NCBI GenBank assembly: GCA_902790325.1
Contig: CADARP010000001.1
Coordinates: 62,001 to 126,000 of the forward strand
Origin: Oscillospiraceae bacterium
GTDB taxonomy: Bacteria; Bacillota; Clostridia; Oscillospirales; Acutalibacteraceae
DNA: 64,000 nucleotides
Direction: 5' to 3'
Shown: one piece after another, positions 1-8,873 of the stretch
How the letters are laid out: every line of letters starts with the position of its first letter
Position numbering within the stretch: position 1 is the stretch's first letter
Program-made: the position numbers and the translations under genes
The notes under the pieces: model-generated
Told to the model about the DNA's origin: nothing
The model's input: only the letters and a program-made list of their open reading frames with translations
Database searches by the model: none

Positions 1-2032
1 TCATGTTTTCGGGCAGCTCCTTCTGCGCGATCTTGAGGAATTTCTCATAGTCCGGCCGCGGCATCGTAATGTCCATATCGTCGTCCCACGGGATGAACCC
101 CTTGTGCCGGATACCGCCGAGGATCGTGCCGCCCGCCAGGTAATAACGCAGGCCGTATTTTTTGCAGATGCGCTCGAATTCGAGCATCAGGTTCAGCACC
201 ATGAGCTGGATCTTGCGCACGTCGCCCGGATCGACCTCGACGACCTTGCGCTTGAGAAGGCGCTGTCTGCCGTGCATCTGGATGTATTTCTTCAGCCGGT
301 CGACGGCACGGCTCGGCAGAAGCAGGAGCTTGCCGGGAATGCTGTGCTGCGAGAACGGCCGCATTTTCCAATCGTAGTATTTCATCGCGCGGTTCATGCC
401 CGGATGGGCTTTCGTCCGGAAGTAGCGCGCGTTTTCCAGGTTGTAGGATTTGAACGCCTGCATCGCGTTGGTGCACGCCGCCTCGCTGCCGATCGGCATG
501 AAGTCGCGCAGACACAGCTCGACGGGCAGCGTCTGCATCAGCACGCGCATGACCTGCGCCTCGTTCAGCCTGACCTGCGGATAAAACGCGGCGATCTGTT
601 CGGCGGCAAGTCCGCACGACGCCAGGCGCGCCACGCAGTCCGACGGCACGACCGTGCGCTCGCGGTACTGCTGCGGGTCGACTTTCTCAAAGGACTTGAA
701 CACGTCGGCGCGCGTCTGCATGCGCAGCGCGTCCTGTCTGCCGACGGCGCTGTCGCAGAAAGCGCGGTGGATCGCGGCGTATCCGAGAGCGCTGCCGAGC
801 ATCACGCCGAAAACCTCCGCCGCCGTTCTGCCGGTCGTGCGCAGCATCCGCACCGCGTCCGCAGGCGACAGGCCGCGGATCTCCTCGGACAAACGCCGGT
901 ATTGCGCCGCCGTCTCGTCGGTCTCTTTCCGGTAATCGCGCTGTATCTCGTCGAGCAGCGCGTCCCACTGTGCCGCCTGTCCGGCGCGGTAGTCCTCGTC
1001 AAGCAGCGCGCGCGCTTTTTCCGCATACGCGCGGCAGCTCTCCGCCGTCATGTAGGCGGTCATCATCTCTGCGATCGCGTTCTCGTCTGACGCGCACAGA
1101 TGCAGGAACGGGAAAGCGTCCGCCGTGTAGTCCGCATCCTGCAGCAGGATCGCGGGGATGCCCATGCTCATGCTTTCCATGACCGTTTCCGGCACGGTAA
1201 CGAGATGGCCGTACGTCAGCGAAACGTCCGCCTCGCGCAGGAAGCGGAAGGGTTTGAGCACTTCCGTTTCGATGGAGATGTACTCCGACAGCTCCGTTTC
1301 GCGCACGTCGCGCACCAGTTCCGCGAGCACAGGACTTTTGCGCACGCCGACCGTCACGATCGTCATGCGTGCGTCGGGAAAGTGCGCGTGCACGCGGGAG
1401 AATGCCGTGATTGCCGTGCGCGTGCTGCGGCCGGCATAGGTCGTATAGTAGACGAATCGACCGCCCGTGAACGAAGCCGCGCCGACCTCTTTGTCGAAGT
1501 ACGGGAAGTAAAAGGGCAGATAGACGCACTTTTTCGCGCCCATGCCGCGGATCATGCCGCAGTCCGTTTCGGAATGCGTGATCACACAGTCGGCGTTGCG
1601 GATCATGTACATGCAGCTCATCGACAGTTTTTCGCTGCCGGCGCCGACATAGTACAGCGGCGAACGGTCGGTGTCGAACACCGTACAGCGGCCCAGGCGC
1701 TGCGCCGTCTGGAAGAACTGGATCGTCTTGGCGTACAGGTCGCCCGCAAAGATGACCGTATCGGCGTCGATCTCGCTGACGATCTTAAAGAACGCCTCTT
1801 CCGTGGAATAGCCGCGCGTTTCGTACACGTCGATGGAATACCGGCGCAGACTGTCGCTGCTGACGTAATCGTCGCCGCACGGCTCGGACTGCGTGATCAG
1901 ATGCACGTGTCTGCCGTGTTTTTCCAGGGCGGCGATCAGCGACGCGAGCGATTGAAAGGCGCCGCTTTGATGAAATGCTCTTGCAAAAACGATCAGATCT
2001 TTCTGTTCGGTCGTCGCGAGCGGTGTACTCAT
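1..2032 (-). CDS. Glycosyltransferase-LicD fusion protein, C-terminus cut by window edge
   Basis: Read on the minus strand from ATG at 2032-2030, the frame stays open to the window edge (677 codons), so the C-terminus is missing. The first ~330 residues look like a GT-B glycosyltransferase (GT4 type), with a PETVMESMSMGIPAI segment like the donor-site loop that follows the conserved Glu. The last visible ~60 residues have the LicD signature: LAGGTILGGIRHKG followed by PWDDDMDI. LicD proteins transfer phosphocholine or related phospho-groups onto cell-surface glycans. The fusion therefore probably both adds a sugar to and decorates an envelope polymer, which is inference. The gene starts 16 bases after rsmA and likely shares its transcript. 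Donor and acceptor cannot be predicted. Confidence 0.85.
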   Translation of the reverse strand, partial: MSTPLATTEQKDLIVFARAFHQSGAFQSLASLIAALEKHGRHVHLITQSEPCGDDYVSSDSLRRYSIDVYETRGYSTEEAFFKIVSEIDADTVIFAGDLYAKTIQFFQTAQRLGRCTVFDTDRSPLYYVGAGSEKLSMSCMYMIRNADCVITHSETDCGMIRGMGAKKCVYLPFYFPYFDKEVGAASFTGGRFVYYTTYAGRSTRTAITAFSRVHAHFPDARMTIVTVGVRKSPVLAELVRDVRETELSEYISIETEVLKPFRFLREADVSLTYGHLVTVPETVMESMSMGIPAILLQDADYTADAFPFLHLCASDENAIAEMMTAYMTAESCRAYAEKARALLDEDYRAGQAAQWDALLDEIQRDYRKETDETAAQYRRLSEEIRGLSPADAVRMLRTTGRTAAEVFGVMLGSALGYAAIHRAFCDSAVGRQDALRMQTRADVFKSFEKVDPQQYRERTVVPSDCVARLASCGLAAEQIAAFYPQVRLNEAQVMRVLMQTLPVELCLRDFMPIGSEAACTNAMQAFKSYNLENARYFRTKAHPGMNRAMKYYDWKMRPFSQHSIPGKLLLLPSRAVDRLKKYIQMHGRQRLLKRKVVEVDPGDVRKIQLMVLNLMLEFERICKKYGLRYYLAGGTILGGIRHKGFIPWDDDMDITMPRPDYEKFLKIAQKELPENM

Positions 2033-2048
2033 AATGATTAACCCCTTT

Positions 2049-2921
2049 TTATTGTGCGGTCATGCGCTGCAAAACCGCGCTCACAGCGGCGAAATCCTCC
2101 AGCGTGAAGGTTTCCGCGCGTACGTTTTTGTCCATATCCAGCGCCTGAAGCGCTTGTTCGACTGCCGCCTTCGGCAGGTGCATACCGGCGCTGATGGAAT
2201 TGGCTGCCGTCTTGCGCCGCTGGCCGAACGCCGCGGCGATCAGCCGGAAGAAATACGCCTCGTCCGCGACCTCGACCGGCGGTTTCTTTCGCACGGTCAG
2301 CCGGATCACGGCGCTGTCCACATTGGGCGCGGGCATGAACGATCCGCGCGACACGCAGAACAGTTTTTCCGGCTCGGCATAGTAATGCACCGCCGCCGTC
2401 AGCGCGCCGGCAAGACGCGAACCGGGCACAGCGCAGATGCGTTCCGCCGCTTCCTTCTGCACCATGACGGTGATGTTTGACAGCGGAAAACGGTTTTCCA
2501 GCAGAAACATCAGGATCGGCGACGTGATGTAATAAGGGAGATTGGCGCAGACGCTCACGCGCATCCCGTCGAATGCGTCGGCAATCAGTGCGGGCAGATC
2601 CGATTTCAGAACGTCCTCGTTCCGCACGGTCACGTTGTCGAAATCCGCGAGCGTTTCCCGCAGCACGGGCAGAAGACGGCTGTCCAGCTCATAGCACACG
2701 ACGCGCCGGAAGCGCTGCGCGAGTTCCTGTGTCAGCACGCCGATCCCGGGTCCGATCTCGATGACGCCCTCGCCGTGCGATTCGGCACAGGCGTCCGCCA
2801 TGCGCGGGCAAACGCCGGGGTTGATGAGGAAATTCTGCCCCAGCGACTTGGAAAACGTGAAATCATGCCGGTTGAGAAGCGCACGTATCGACCCGACGTC
2901 GGTCAAATTCGGCATAGACAC
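2049..2921 (-). CDS. rsmA: 16S rRNA (adenine1518/1519-N6)-dimethyltransferase RsmA (KsgA)
   Basis: This 290-residue protein has the full RsmA pattern: GQNFLIN near residue 30, the SAM-binding EIGPGIGVLT loop, and the NLPYYITSPI catalytic motif. The enzyme dimethylates two adjacent adenines in the 3' hairpin of 16S rRNA during 30S maturation. Length is typical. The start is GTG at 2921, five bases after a GTAGG Shine-Dalgarno; an in-frame ATG two codons later is possible but sits 11 bases away. A good sigma-A promoter lies just upstream (2949-2977). The glycosyltransferase-LicD gene follows 16 bases downstream in the same direction. Confidence 0.96.
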   Translation of the reverse strand: MSMPNLTDVGSIRALLNRHDFTFSKSLGQNFLINPGVCPRMADACAESHGEGVIEIGPGIGVLTQELAQRFRRVVCYELDSRLLPVLRETLADFDNVTVRNEDVLKSDLPALIADAFDGMRVSVCANLPYYITSPILMFLLENRFPLSNITVMVQKEAAERICAVPGSRLAGALTAAVHYYAEPEKLFCVSRGSFMPAPNVDSAVIRLTVRKKPPVEVADEAYFFRLIAAAFGQRRKTAANSISAGMHLPKAAVEQALQALDMDKNVRAETFTLEDFAAVSAVLQRMTAQ

Positions 2922-2948
2922 ACCAACCTACATTAGACTTTATCTAAC

Positions 2949-2977
2949 ACTATACCAGAAAAATCGCCTTGCGTCAA
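2949..2977 (-). promoter_or_regulatory. Sigma-A-type promoter for rsmA
   Basis: On the minus strand TTGACG and TATAGT are separated by 17 bases, with TGG directly before the -10 (extended -10). It lies about 28 bases upstream of the rsmA start codon. Confidence 0.7.
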
Positions 2978-3051
2978 CCCTCTGGAGGATGATGTGGCCA
3001 AACAAGGCGAAACGCGTCCGCGGGCGTGGGGCGTATCCTTTGCCGTCACAC

Positions 3052-3077
3052 AAAAAACGGGCGGTCAGCCCGCCCGT
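3052..3077 (-). terminator. Rho-independent terminator after the SipL-like gene
   Basis: On the minus strand an 8-bp perfect stem (ACGGGCGG / CCGCCCGT, 5-base loop) runs into six T residues. It lies 40 bases past the stop codon of the gene at 3117-4649. Confidence 0.85.
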
Positions 3078-3116
3078 CATTTTGTATCGGATTTGTTTGT
3101 TTTTGCGCTTCGCTTG

Positions 3117-4649
3117 TCAGACCGTCGTCGGGATCACCAGCATCCGTTTCTGCGGTACCGTTTCGTCGGAAAGGTCGTTCTCCTCCTGCACGGCCGCAAC
3201 GGTCGTGCCGTATCGCCGGGCAATGTCCCACAGGGATTCTCCGGCATCCGAAAAATAGATCGTCATTGCGGCGCGCGGCTGTTCGCCGTCGGCGTCTTCG
3301 ACGCTTGCGGACAGCAGCAGTCTTTCTGTTTCCGCGGCGTACACCGTTCCGTCGAACTGCGCTTCCAGCCGAACTTCGACGCTGCCGTTCGCCGTCAGCA
3401 TCCCTTTGCAGCCGGTGATCTGTACAGAAGGGGCGCAAACGGCGCGATCCGGTTTTTCCGCGAGGATCTTCCGACAGGAGAACTCCGCCGTGCGCTCCGT
3501 GTATGCGGGTGCGCCCTGCGCGTCCAGCGTCAGGAACCCGATCGGCACGGCGCATTCGATGATCGCGGTGTCGCCGTCCGTGCGGAATGCCGATTGAACG
3601 CGGTCAAAGGATACGTCCAGAAGCTGTGCTGCCTCCGACGCGGACAGCTCGAACGTCTGCTTGACCGTCATTGTTTCGTTGATCTGTTCCGCCGCTGTGC
3701 GCAGCGTGACGTCGCCGTACTGCGGCTGCAGAATGCCTTTGGTCGCATATGCGTCGCGGACGGCCTGCATCTGCGAGGCGGCCATGGAGCGCACGCCGGC
3801 GAACAGGCGCACGGCGATCTCCAAAAGGCGCGTTTCGCCGCTGCCGTCCGCTTTCGGCGTCGTTTCCAGACTTGCGACGCGCAGCGTGACGTCCTGCCGG
3901 TTTTCCTCCGCGATGCCCTGCGCTTCCACGATCTGGCTGACAGGCATCGTGTGCCGGAAGCGTACCCATTCGCCGCCGTCTTCCGGCGCGTAGAGCGCTT
4001 CGGCAGTCAGTTCGCCTTTGATGAGCAGTTTATCCTTGATCGCCTTGACGGAGTCGATCCGCACCGACGCGTCGTCACGCAGGATCTGCCCGATCGGCGG
4101 ATTCTCCGCGCCGACCTCGACGACTTCGCTCATGGCGAACGAACGCTCCGCGGCACAGCGCAGACTCTGTGCATGTACGGTCTGTGTCCGCAGCTGCAGC
4201 GTTTCTTCTTCGGCGCCGACGACAAGCTGCGTTTCGCGCATCGCACATGCGAGAAAACGCACGGAGATCACGCCGTGCACACCGGCGCGCCGCTGTCCCG
4301 TTGCGCGGCAGTTGACGAAATCGGTCTGCGCGAACGCGGTGACCGCAGCGTTCGGATCGTCGGTGCGCACCGGCGCGGAACGGCTGAGCGGAAACGTCTG
4401 CTCGAACGCGACAACGCGGTTTTCTTCCGTGGCGTACAGCATACGCATAACGCCGTTTCCCTCCGCCGTGACGCGGTCCGTACCGGCGCTGACGGACAGG
4501 ATGTTCGGGCGCACCGTGCATTTCAGGATGCGCTGGATGTCCGGAAAGTATTCCGGCAGGTGGACGTCCAGGTCAAAGGCGTTTTCCACGGTCGTGTCCA
4601 GAAGCGTCTCTTCCATGCCGATCGCGGCGGTTTTCACATTCAATTCCAT
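3117..4649 (-). CDS. sipL: SipL-like spore morphogenesis protein (DUF3794 repeats plus LysM)
   Basis: The 510-residue protein has repeated beta-rich segments of the DUF3794/SPOCS type and ends in a LysM domain (SLWDIARRYGTTVAAVQEEN, then a VIPTTV end). This layout matches SipL, the clostridial partner of SpoIVA needed to encase the forespore in coat. There is no signal peptide, as expected for a mother-cell protein. The start is ATG at 4649, eight bases after AAAGGAG. Upstream, CTATTT-13-CATAAGAA on the minus strand loosely resembles a sigma-E promoter, which would fit mother-cell expression but is too degenerate to rely on. Other DUF3794 proteins exist, so the exact gene name is likely rather than certain. 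Confidence 0.82.
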   Translation of the reverse strand: MELNVKTAAIGMEETLLDTTVENAFDLDVHLPEYFPDIQRILKCTVRPNILSVSAGTDRVTAEGNGVMRMLYATEENRVVAFEQTFPLSRSAPVRTDDPNAAVTAFAQTDFVNCRATGQRRAGVHGVISVRFLACAMRETQLVVGAEEETLQLRTQTVHAQSLRCAAERSFAMSEVVEVGAENPPIGQILRDDASVRIDSVKAIKDKLLIKGELTAEALYAPEDGGEWVRFRHTMPVSQIVEAQGIAEENRQDVTLRVASLETTPKADGSGETRLLEIAVRLFAGVRSMAASQMQAVRDAYATKGILQPQYGDVTLRTAAEQINETMTVKQTFELSASEAAQLLDVSFDRVQSAFRTDGDTAIIECAVPIGFLTLDAQGAPAYTERTAEFSCRKILAEKPDRAVCAPSVQITGCKGMLTANGSVEVRLEAQFDGTVYAAETERLLLSASVEDADGEQPRAAMTIYFSDAGESLWDIARRYGTTVAAVQEENDLSDETVPQKRMLVIPTTV

Positions 4650-4710
4650 ACAGAATGCTCCTTTCTTTTGTTCGGAACATTCTTATGCACACCCTGTCCG
4701 AAATAGAACA

Positions 4711-4736
4711 GGAACGGAAGACCGCGCTCCCGTTCC
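4711..4736 (-). terminator. Weak terminator-like hairpin after tmcAL
   Basis: On the minus strand GGAACGG pairs with CCGTTCC (7 bp, 12-base loop), followed by a T-rich but interrupted tail (TGTTCTATTT). It sits just past the tmcAL stop and before the SipL-like gene. Confidence 0.4.
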
Positions 4737-4745
4737 CGTGAGATT

Positions 4746-5921
4746 TCAGTATGATTGTTTGTAGATTGGCGTCGTCCATTCCGAGCCGCCCGCGCCCATC
4801 CGCGGCAGCATGGCCGCGTAAATCTCGGCGGCGGCGCATTCCGCGCGGAACACACGCTCGGCGTCCGCACCGAGCGCGGATACGTTCGTCCGCTTTGTCA
4901 GGATCGGAATACTGCCGTTTTCCTTGACGCGGCGCAGGATCTCCTCGCCGCGCTTGCCGATGGCGAGGATTCGCAGATACGGTACCTCCGGCGGCACGTC
5001 GTATTCGCGTATGTCAAGAAGGAACGAGAGCAAAATGCGCCGGATGCGCGCGAGGGGATAGCGTTTGGACTTGACCGCGGCGAGCAGCGACGCGAGTGAA
5101 TCCGCCTGCTTCGCCGCAGACAGGATGCGGTTTTCGAGCCCTTCCGACACGTCCGGCAGCGCGGCGACGTCGGCAGGGGACGCCAGACGGAGTTTTGTCA
5201 GCAGCATCCGTTCGAGCATCCGCGGATCGGCCGGCGCGTGTCCGGCGGCGATCTCGCGCCGCAGAATGTCGGCGCTGTCGGGCGGACAGAACGAGAGCAC
5301 GGTTTCGTCGGACAGCCTTTGCCGAATGTATGACGCGCTTGCGGTCTTGCCGACCGGATCGCCGTCATGCGCGCAGCCGCGCGGCACGGCAAGCAGATCA
5401 AAAGAAGCGTTTCTACGTGCGGCGGCAAGCGCATATTCGATCGCGAGCGTATCATTGGGCGTGCGCAGCAGATCCGCCGCGGACGCGTCCGACTCCCGCA
5501 CGGCGGCCTCGCGTGCGGCGGCGAAGGACATGCCCGCATCGAGCAGCGCCTTCGGGACGTCTGTGCGGCCTACGGCTTCCGCCGCGCGCAGGATGCGCGC
5601 CGTGTCGCCGCATTCGCTGCCGAAGGACAGCATATCCGCGCACCCGAGCCGGTCGGCGATCGAGACGGCGCCGCTTGCAAAACGCTGCGCCCGCGCTGCC
5701 GCCCAGTAGACAGGCAGCTCCGCGACCAGATCGGCGCCGCAGCGCACCGCAGCTTCGGCACGTGCCCATTTCGAGCAGACAGCCGGTTCTCCGCGCTGAA
5801 CAAAATTGCCGCTCATGATCGCTGCGACAGCATCCGCGCCGGCTTCACGCGTCTTTTGCAGATGCAAGGCGTGGCCGTTGTGGAACGGATTGTATTCGGC
5901 GATCACGGCGGCAATGCGCAT
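4746..5921 (-). CDS. tmcAL: tRNA(Met) cytidine acetate ligase TmcAL (YlbM)
   Basis: The 391-residue protein begins with a nucleotidyltransferase fold: EYNPFHNGH contains the HxGH motif at residues 14-17. It then has MSGNFVQRGEP and, further on, a SASYIRQRL segment. These are hallmarks of the YlbM/TmcAL family, which activates acetate with ATP and acetylates the wobble cytidine of elongator tRNA-Met. The start at 5921 follows AGGAG by eight bases. It lies 37 bases downstream of the DUF4340 gene stop, so it may be read with the ABC operon. Confidence 0.93.
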   Translation of the reverse strand: MRIAAVIAEYNPFHNGHALHLQKTREAGADAVAAIMSGNFVQRGEPAVCSKWARAEAAVRCGADLVAELPVYWAAARAQRFASGAVSIADRLGCADMLSFGSECGDTARILRAAEAVGRTDVPKALLDAGMSFAAAREAAVRESDASAADLLRTPNDTLAIEYALAAARRNASFDLLAVPRGCAHDGDPVGKTASASYIRQRLSDETVLSFCPPDSADILRREIAAGHAPADPRMLERMLLTKLRLASPADVAALPDVSEGLENRILSAAKQADSLASLLAAVKSKRYPLARIRRILLSFLLDIREYDVPPEVPYLRILAIGKRGEEILRRVKENGSIPILTKRTNVSALGADAERVFRAECAAAEIYAAMLPRMGAGGSEWTTPIYKQSY

Positions 5922-5958
5922 GATGATTTCTCCTGACTGTTCGGGGCGGATCTGCGCG

Positions 5959-7410
5959 TCAAACGAGCGTCAGCGCCTCGAAAGTATGCATGATTTTTTC
6001 GGCGTCGCGTTTGTTGATCAGCAGACCGTATGTGCCGTTGAACTGCGACACGTAGAAGTCTTTGTCAAACGGTTTCAGACGAAGCGTCATCGTCTCGAAT
6101 CCCTTGCGCGTCGTATGGAACGTCATCTCGATCGGCGCGTCGTCCATGGGGATCTCCTTGTCGGTGACCGACTCGGCGTTGACGCTTTGTACGGCGGAAT
6201 AGAAGTCGTCGTATTTTTCGTACGGGATCTCTTTGCCGTCCAGCGTATACGTGACGGACTCCTCGTCGTCCGTCTTGGTTGTGCGGGTGAATGTGAGCGT
6301 CGACGTTTTGTTGCCGACGGTGATATCCACGGATTCGACGTCCGTTGACATGACCGCGCACATACGCATGCTCCGCAGCGACGCATAGTCAAAGTCGCGC
6401 AGCGTCTGCAGATATTCGGCGTCGATCAGATACACGACGTCCGAGCCGTCCGCCTTGGCGTAGAGACTGCCGTCCTTGGCGGCGCTGCCGACTTGAAGGG
6501 TCATCGTCTCGTCATGCTTAACGGTTTCGGTGATCGGTTCGCCGTCGTCATCCGTTTCGCCGGTCTCCTTGCGCTCGGACACGGTATAGTCGAATTTTGC
6601 CGTCAGCGCGGGCGCGTCCAGCCCGTATGCGCCGAGCTCGGCTTCATCCGCTTTGTAGTCGGCACATCCGTTTTCCGTGAAAGCGACCGCCTTGCCGACC
6701 AGATCCAGCGCATTGGTCGCGTCTGCCGGCGTCTGTTCGTCCAGGAACCAGGTGAAGATGTCGCTGTAGACGCTCGCGAGACCGTCCGGCGATTGGAACA
6801 GGCGCGTCGTTTTGCCGTCGAGCGTGAGGGTCATGTCGCGCACGCTCTCGGTCGATACCGTCTGCATCGCCTCGACGTCCGCCAGATCCTTCAGACCGTA
6901 GCCGAAGGCGTCGAGCAGATCGCCGGAGATCAGATAGATCTTTTGCGTTCCGGCGACGTTCATATAGTACGTGCTGCCGATGTTGTTGTAGTTGCCGATA
7001 TAGTAAGTGACCTGCGCGCCGTCTTTCAGCGTGAAGACATACGCCGTGTCCGCCGCGTCCAGTCCGTACTGCGCGAAATCGTCCGCGCTCTCGCTCACCA
7101 GACGCACGGCCTGCAGATCGCCGGCGGCCGATGCCATCGTGTCGGCATATGCCTGCTTGAGCGGAAAGCTGCGGTCGGACTTCAGATACCAGGTATCTCC
7201 GTCTTTTTCCAGTTCGATTTTTTCGTCGCCGCTGACATACAGGATGCCCGCGATGTCGTCGGTCTGCATGGCGCCGACCGCAACGCTTTCATCGTCCGCG
7301 GATTCAGCCGGCGTATCGTCCTTCGTAAGCAGTTTCTTTGCCGCGAAGTATCCGCCGCAGAGCAATGCGACAATGACGATCAGCAGCAGTATTTTCTTTC
7401 CTTTTCCCAT
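5959..7410 (-). CDS. DUF4340 domain protein, membrane-anchored ABC auxiliary component
   Basis: The 483-residue protein has one N-terminal membrane segment (KKILLLIVIVALLCGGYF) followed by a large extracytoplasmic domain of the DUF4340 type with repeated beta-rich halves. DUF4340 proteins usually sit next to GldG-like and ABC-2 genes, as here. The start ATG at 7410 overlaps the stop codon of the upstream GldG-like gene by one base (TGATG), indicating translational coupling. The substrate of the system is unknown. The open frame extends 60 codons further upstream into the neighbouring gene, but that part is arginine-rich out-of-frame sequence. Confidence 0.85.
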   Translation of the reverse strand: MGKGKKILLLIVIVALLCGGYFAAKKLLTKDDTPAESADDESVAVGAMQTDDIAGILYVSGDEKIELEKDGDTWYLKSDRSFPLKQAYADTMASAAGDLQAVRLVSESADDFAQYGLDAADTAYVFTLKDGAQVTYYIGNYNNIGSTYYMNVAGTQKIYLISGDLLDAFGYGLKDLADVEAMQTVSTESVRDMTLTLDGKTTRLFQSPDGLASVYSDIFTWFLDEQTPADATNALDLVGKAVAFTENGCADYKADEAELGAYGLDAPALTAKFDYTVSERKETGETDDDGEPITETVKHDETMTLQVGSAAKDGSLYAKADGSDVVYLIDAEYLQTLRDFDYASLRSMRMCAVMSTDVESVDITVGNKTSTLTFTRTTKTDDEESVTYTLDGKEIPYEKYDDFYSAVQSVNAESVTDKEIPMDDAPIEMTFHTTRKGFETMTLRLKPFDKDFYVSQFNGTYGLLINKRDAEKIMHTFEALTLV

Positions 7411-8873
7411 CAGCGTTTCTTCCTCTTGACATAGATCACGATGCCCGTGATCAGCACGGCGGCCGGGATCACAGCGGTCAGGATCGAGCCCCAGAGCATG
7501 AACGCGTTGTTGTCCACCTCGAGTGAGCCGCTGTCGGACAGCGACTTCGTTTCGACCACGCTGATGTTTTCTTCGAGATCGCACATCCATTTGAGCGAAT
7601 TCAGGAACAGGTTGATGTTGCCCGAATAGGAGGCGAACCCTTCGTCCAGGAATATCGGCGTGGCGAAGACGACCGCGTTGGCCGGATCGCCGTCCAGAGA
7701 TTCCGTGACGGCATACGCCACGTCAAACGGTCCGTCTGTATCGCCGGGCGCTTTTTCGCCCGACGGGTTTTCCATATCCGAGCGGGCAAACGACGCGTCG
7801 GAGGTCGACATCAGCGGCGTGATCTCCAGCGTGCCGCGGTGCTTGTCGGAAGCGGTCATCTCACGCACATAGGGGAAATACACGTGCACTTTGCTCTCGA
7901 TGATCGGATCGGTGATCGTGTGCGCCTGCAGCTTCGGGATCAGATAGTTGGGATAGGGATAGAACATGGTGGAGTCGCCTTCAATAACGAACCCGTCTCC
8001 GACCTGCAGCCCGAGCTCGGAAAGCAGCGAGTCGTAGTTCGGCGTCTTGCCTTTGAGTTCTGACGGGATCAGCGTCGCCAGCATCAGCTCGCCGCCGTTT
8101 TCCCAATACGTCTTGATCGCGGACAGTTCCTGCGGCGCGAGATCGCCGGTGGGCGCCAGGATGATCAGGCACGCGCAGTCCTGCGGAACCTTCTTTTCCT
8201 TTGCGAGATCCAGCTCGCCGAGTTCGATGTTTTCCGCGGCGACCGCCGTCTGCACGACCGACGCGAGTTCATACTCGCCGTGGCCGGTGAGGGCGTATAC
8301 TTTCGGCAGCACGTCCGTCGTCACGAAACTCAGCGCGCTCGTGATCTCACGTTCGCCGTTGAATTCATCGGGATCGACGCTCTGGCCGTACATGGCATAC
8401 ATCTGCGCCTGCTGGCTGTAACTGAGGATCGAGCTGTAATCCACGACTTTGCTGCGCTTGTCGCTGACGAAGATCAGGCTGTTTTCCGTCAGTTCGTCCG
8501 TCGTATACTTCGATGCGATCTGCGAGACCTGCGGGTCGCGCGTTTCAACGCGGATATGACTGTTCAGATCGGCATATCTGCCCAGCAGGTTGGAAAGACG
8601 CGCATCCTCGTGCGCGGTCGTCGTCAGGTGATAGACGGTAACGTCCGTGTCGATCCGTTCGGCGATCTGTTTGGAGTATTCCGACAGGGAATACAGGGAA
8701 TTCGAGCTGATATCAAACTCCGTATACTTGCCCGGGATCGTGCCGATGATCAGATTGACGAACACCGCGATCACAACGCCCACGGCGCAAACGGCGAGAC
8801 TGTAGCTTCCGGCGCGCACGCTGCGCGAAGCAAGCAGTTGTCTGAGGCTTCTTTTGTTGGTCTTTTTGCGCAT
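7410..8873 (-). CDS. GldG-like ABC transporter auxiliary protein
   Basis: The 487-residue protein has an N-terminal membrane helix near residues 22-45, a long extracytoplasmic region of the GldG/ABC-auxiliary type (FDISSNSLYSLSEYSKQI early on), and a C-terminal membrane helix ending in KRKKR. GldG was named in Bacteroidetes gliding motility, but homologues are common in non-gliding Firmicutes beside DUF4340 proteins. I chose ATG at 8873, eight bases after GGAGG; an in-frame GTG at 8882 lies inside that Shine-Dalgarno. The ATG overlaps the permease stop by one base, so the genes are coupled. Confidence 0.85.
   Translation of the reverse strand: MRKKTNKRSLRQLLASRSVRAGSYSLAVCAVGVVIAVFVNLIIGTIPGKYTEFDISSNSLYSLSEYSKQIAERIDTDVTVYHLTTTAHEDARLSNLLGRYADLNSHIRVETRDPQVSQIASKYTTDELTENSLIFVSDKRSKVVDYSSILSYSQQAQMYAMYGQSVDPDEFNGEREITSALSFVTTDVLPKVYALTGHGEYELASVVQTAVAAENIELGELDLAKEKKVPQDCACLIILAPTGDLAPQELSAIKTYWENGGELMLATLIPSELKGKTPNYDSLLSELGLQVGDGFVIEGDSTMFYPYPNYLIPKLQAHTITDPIIESKVHVYFPYVREMTASDKHRGTLEITPLMSTSDASFARSDMENPSGEKAPGDTDGPFDVAYAVTESLDGDPANAVVFATPIFLDEGFASYSGNINLFLNSLKWMCDLEENISVVETKSLSDSGSLEVDNNAFMLWGSILTAVIPAAVLITGIVIYVKRKKR

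Noticed and set aside
104-2041. Two long plus-strand open frames (328 and 313 codons) opposite the glycosyltransferase-LicD gene
   Set aside because: Their translations are rich in Arg, His, Ala and Val with no family motif, while the minus strand encodes a clear GT/LicD protein with a start and Shine-Dalgarno context.
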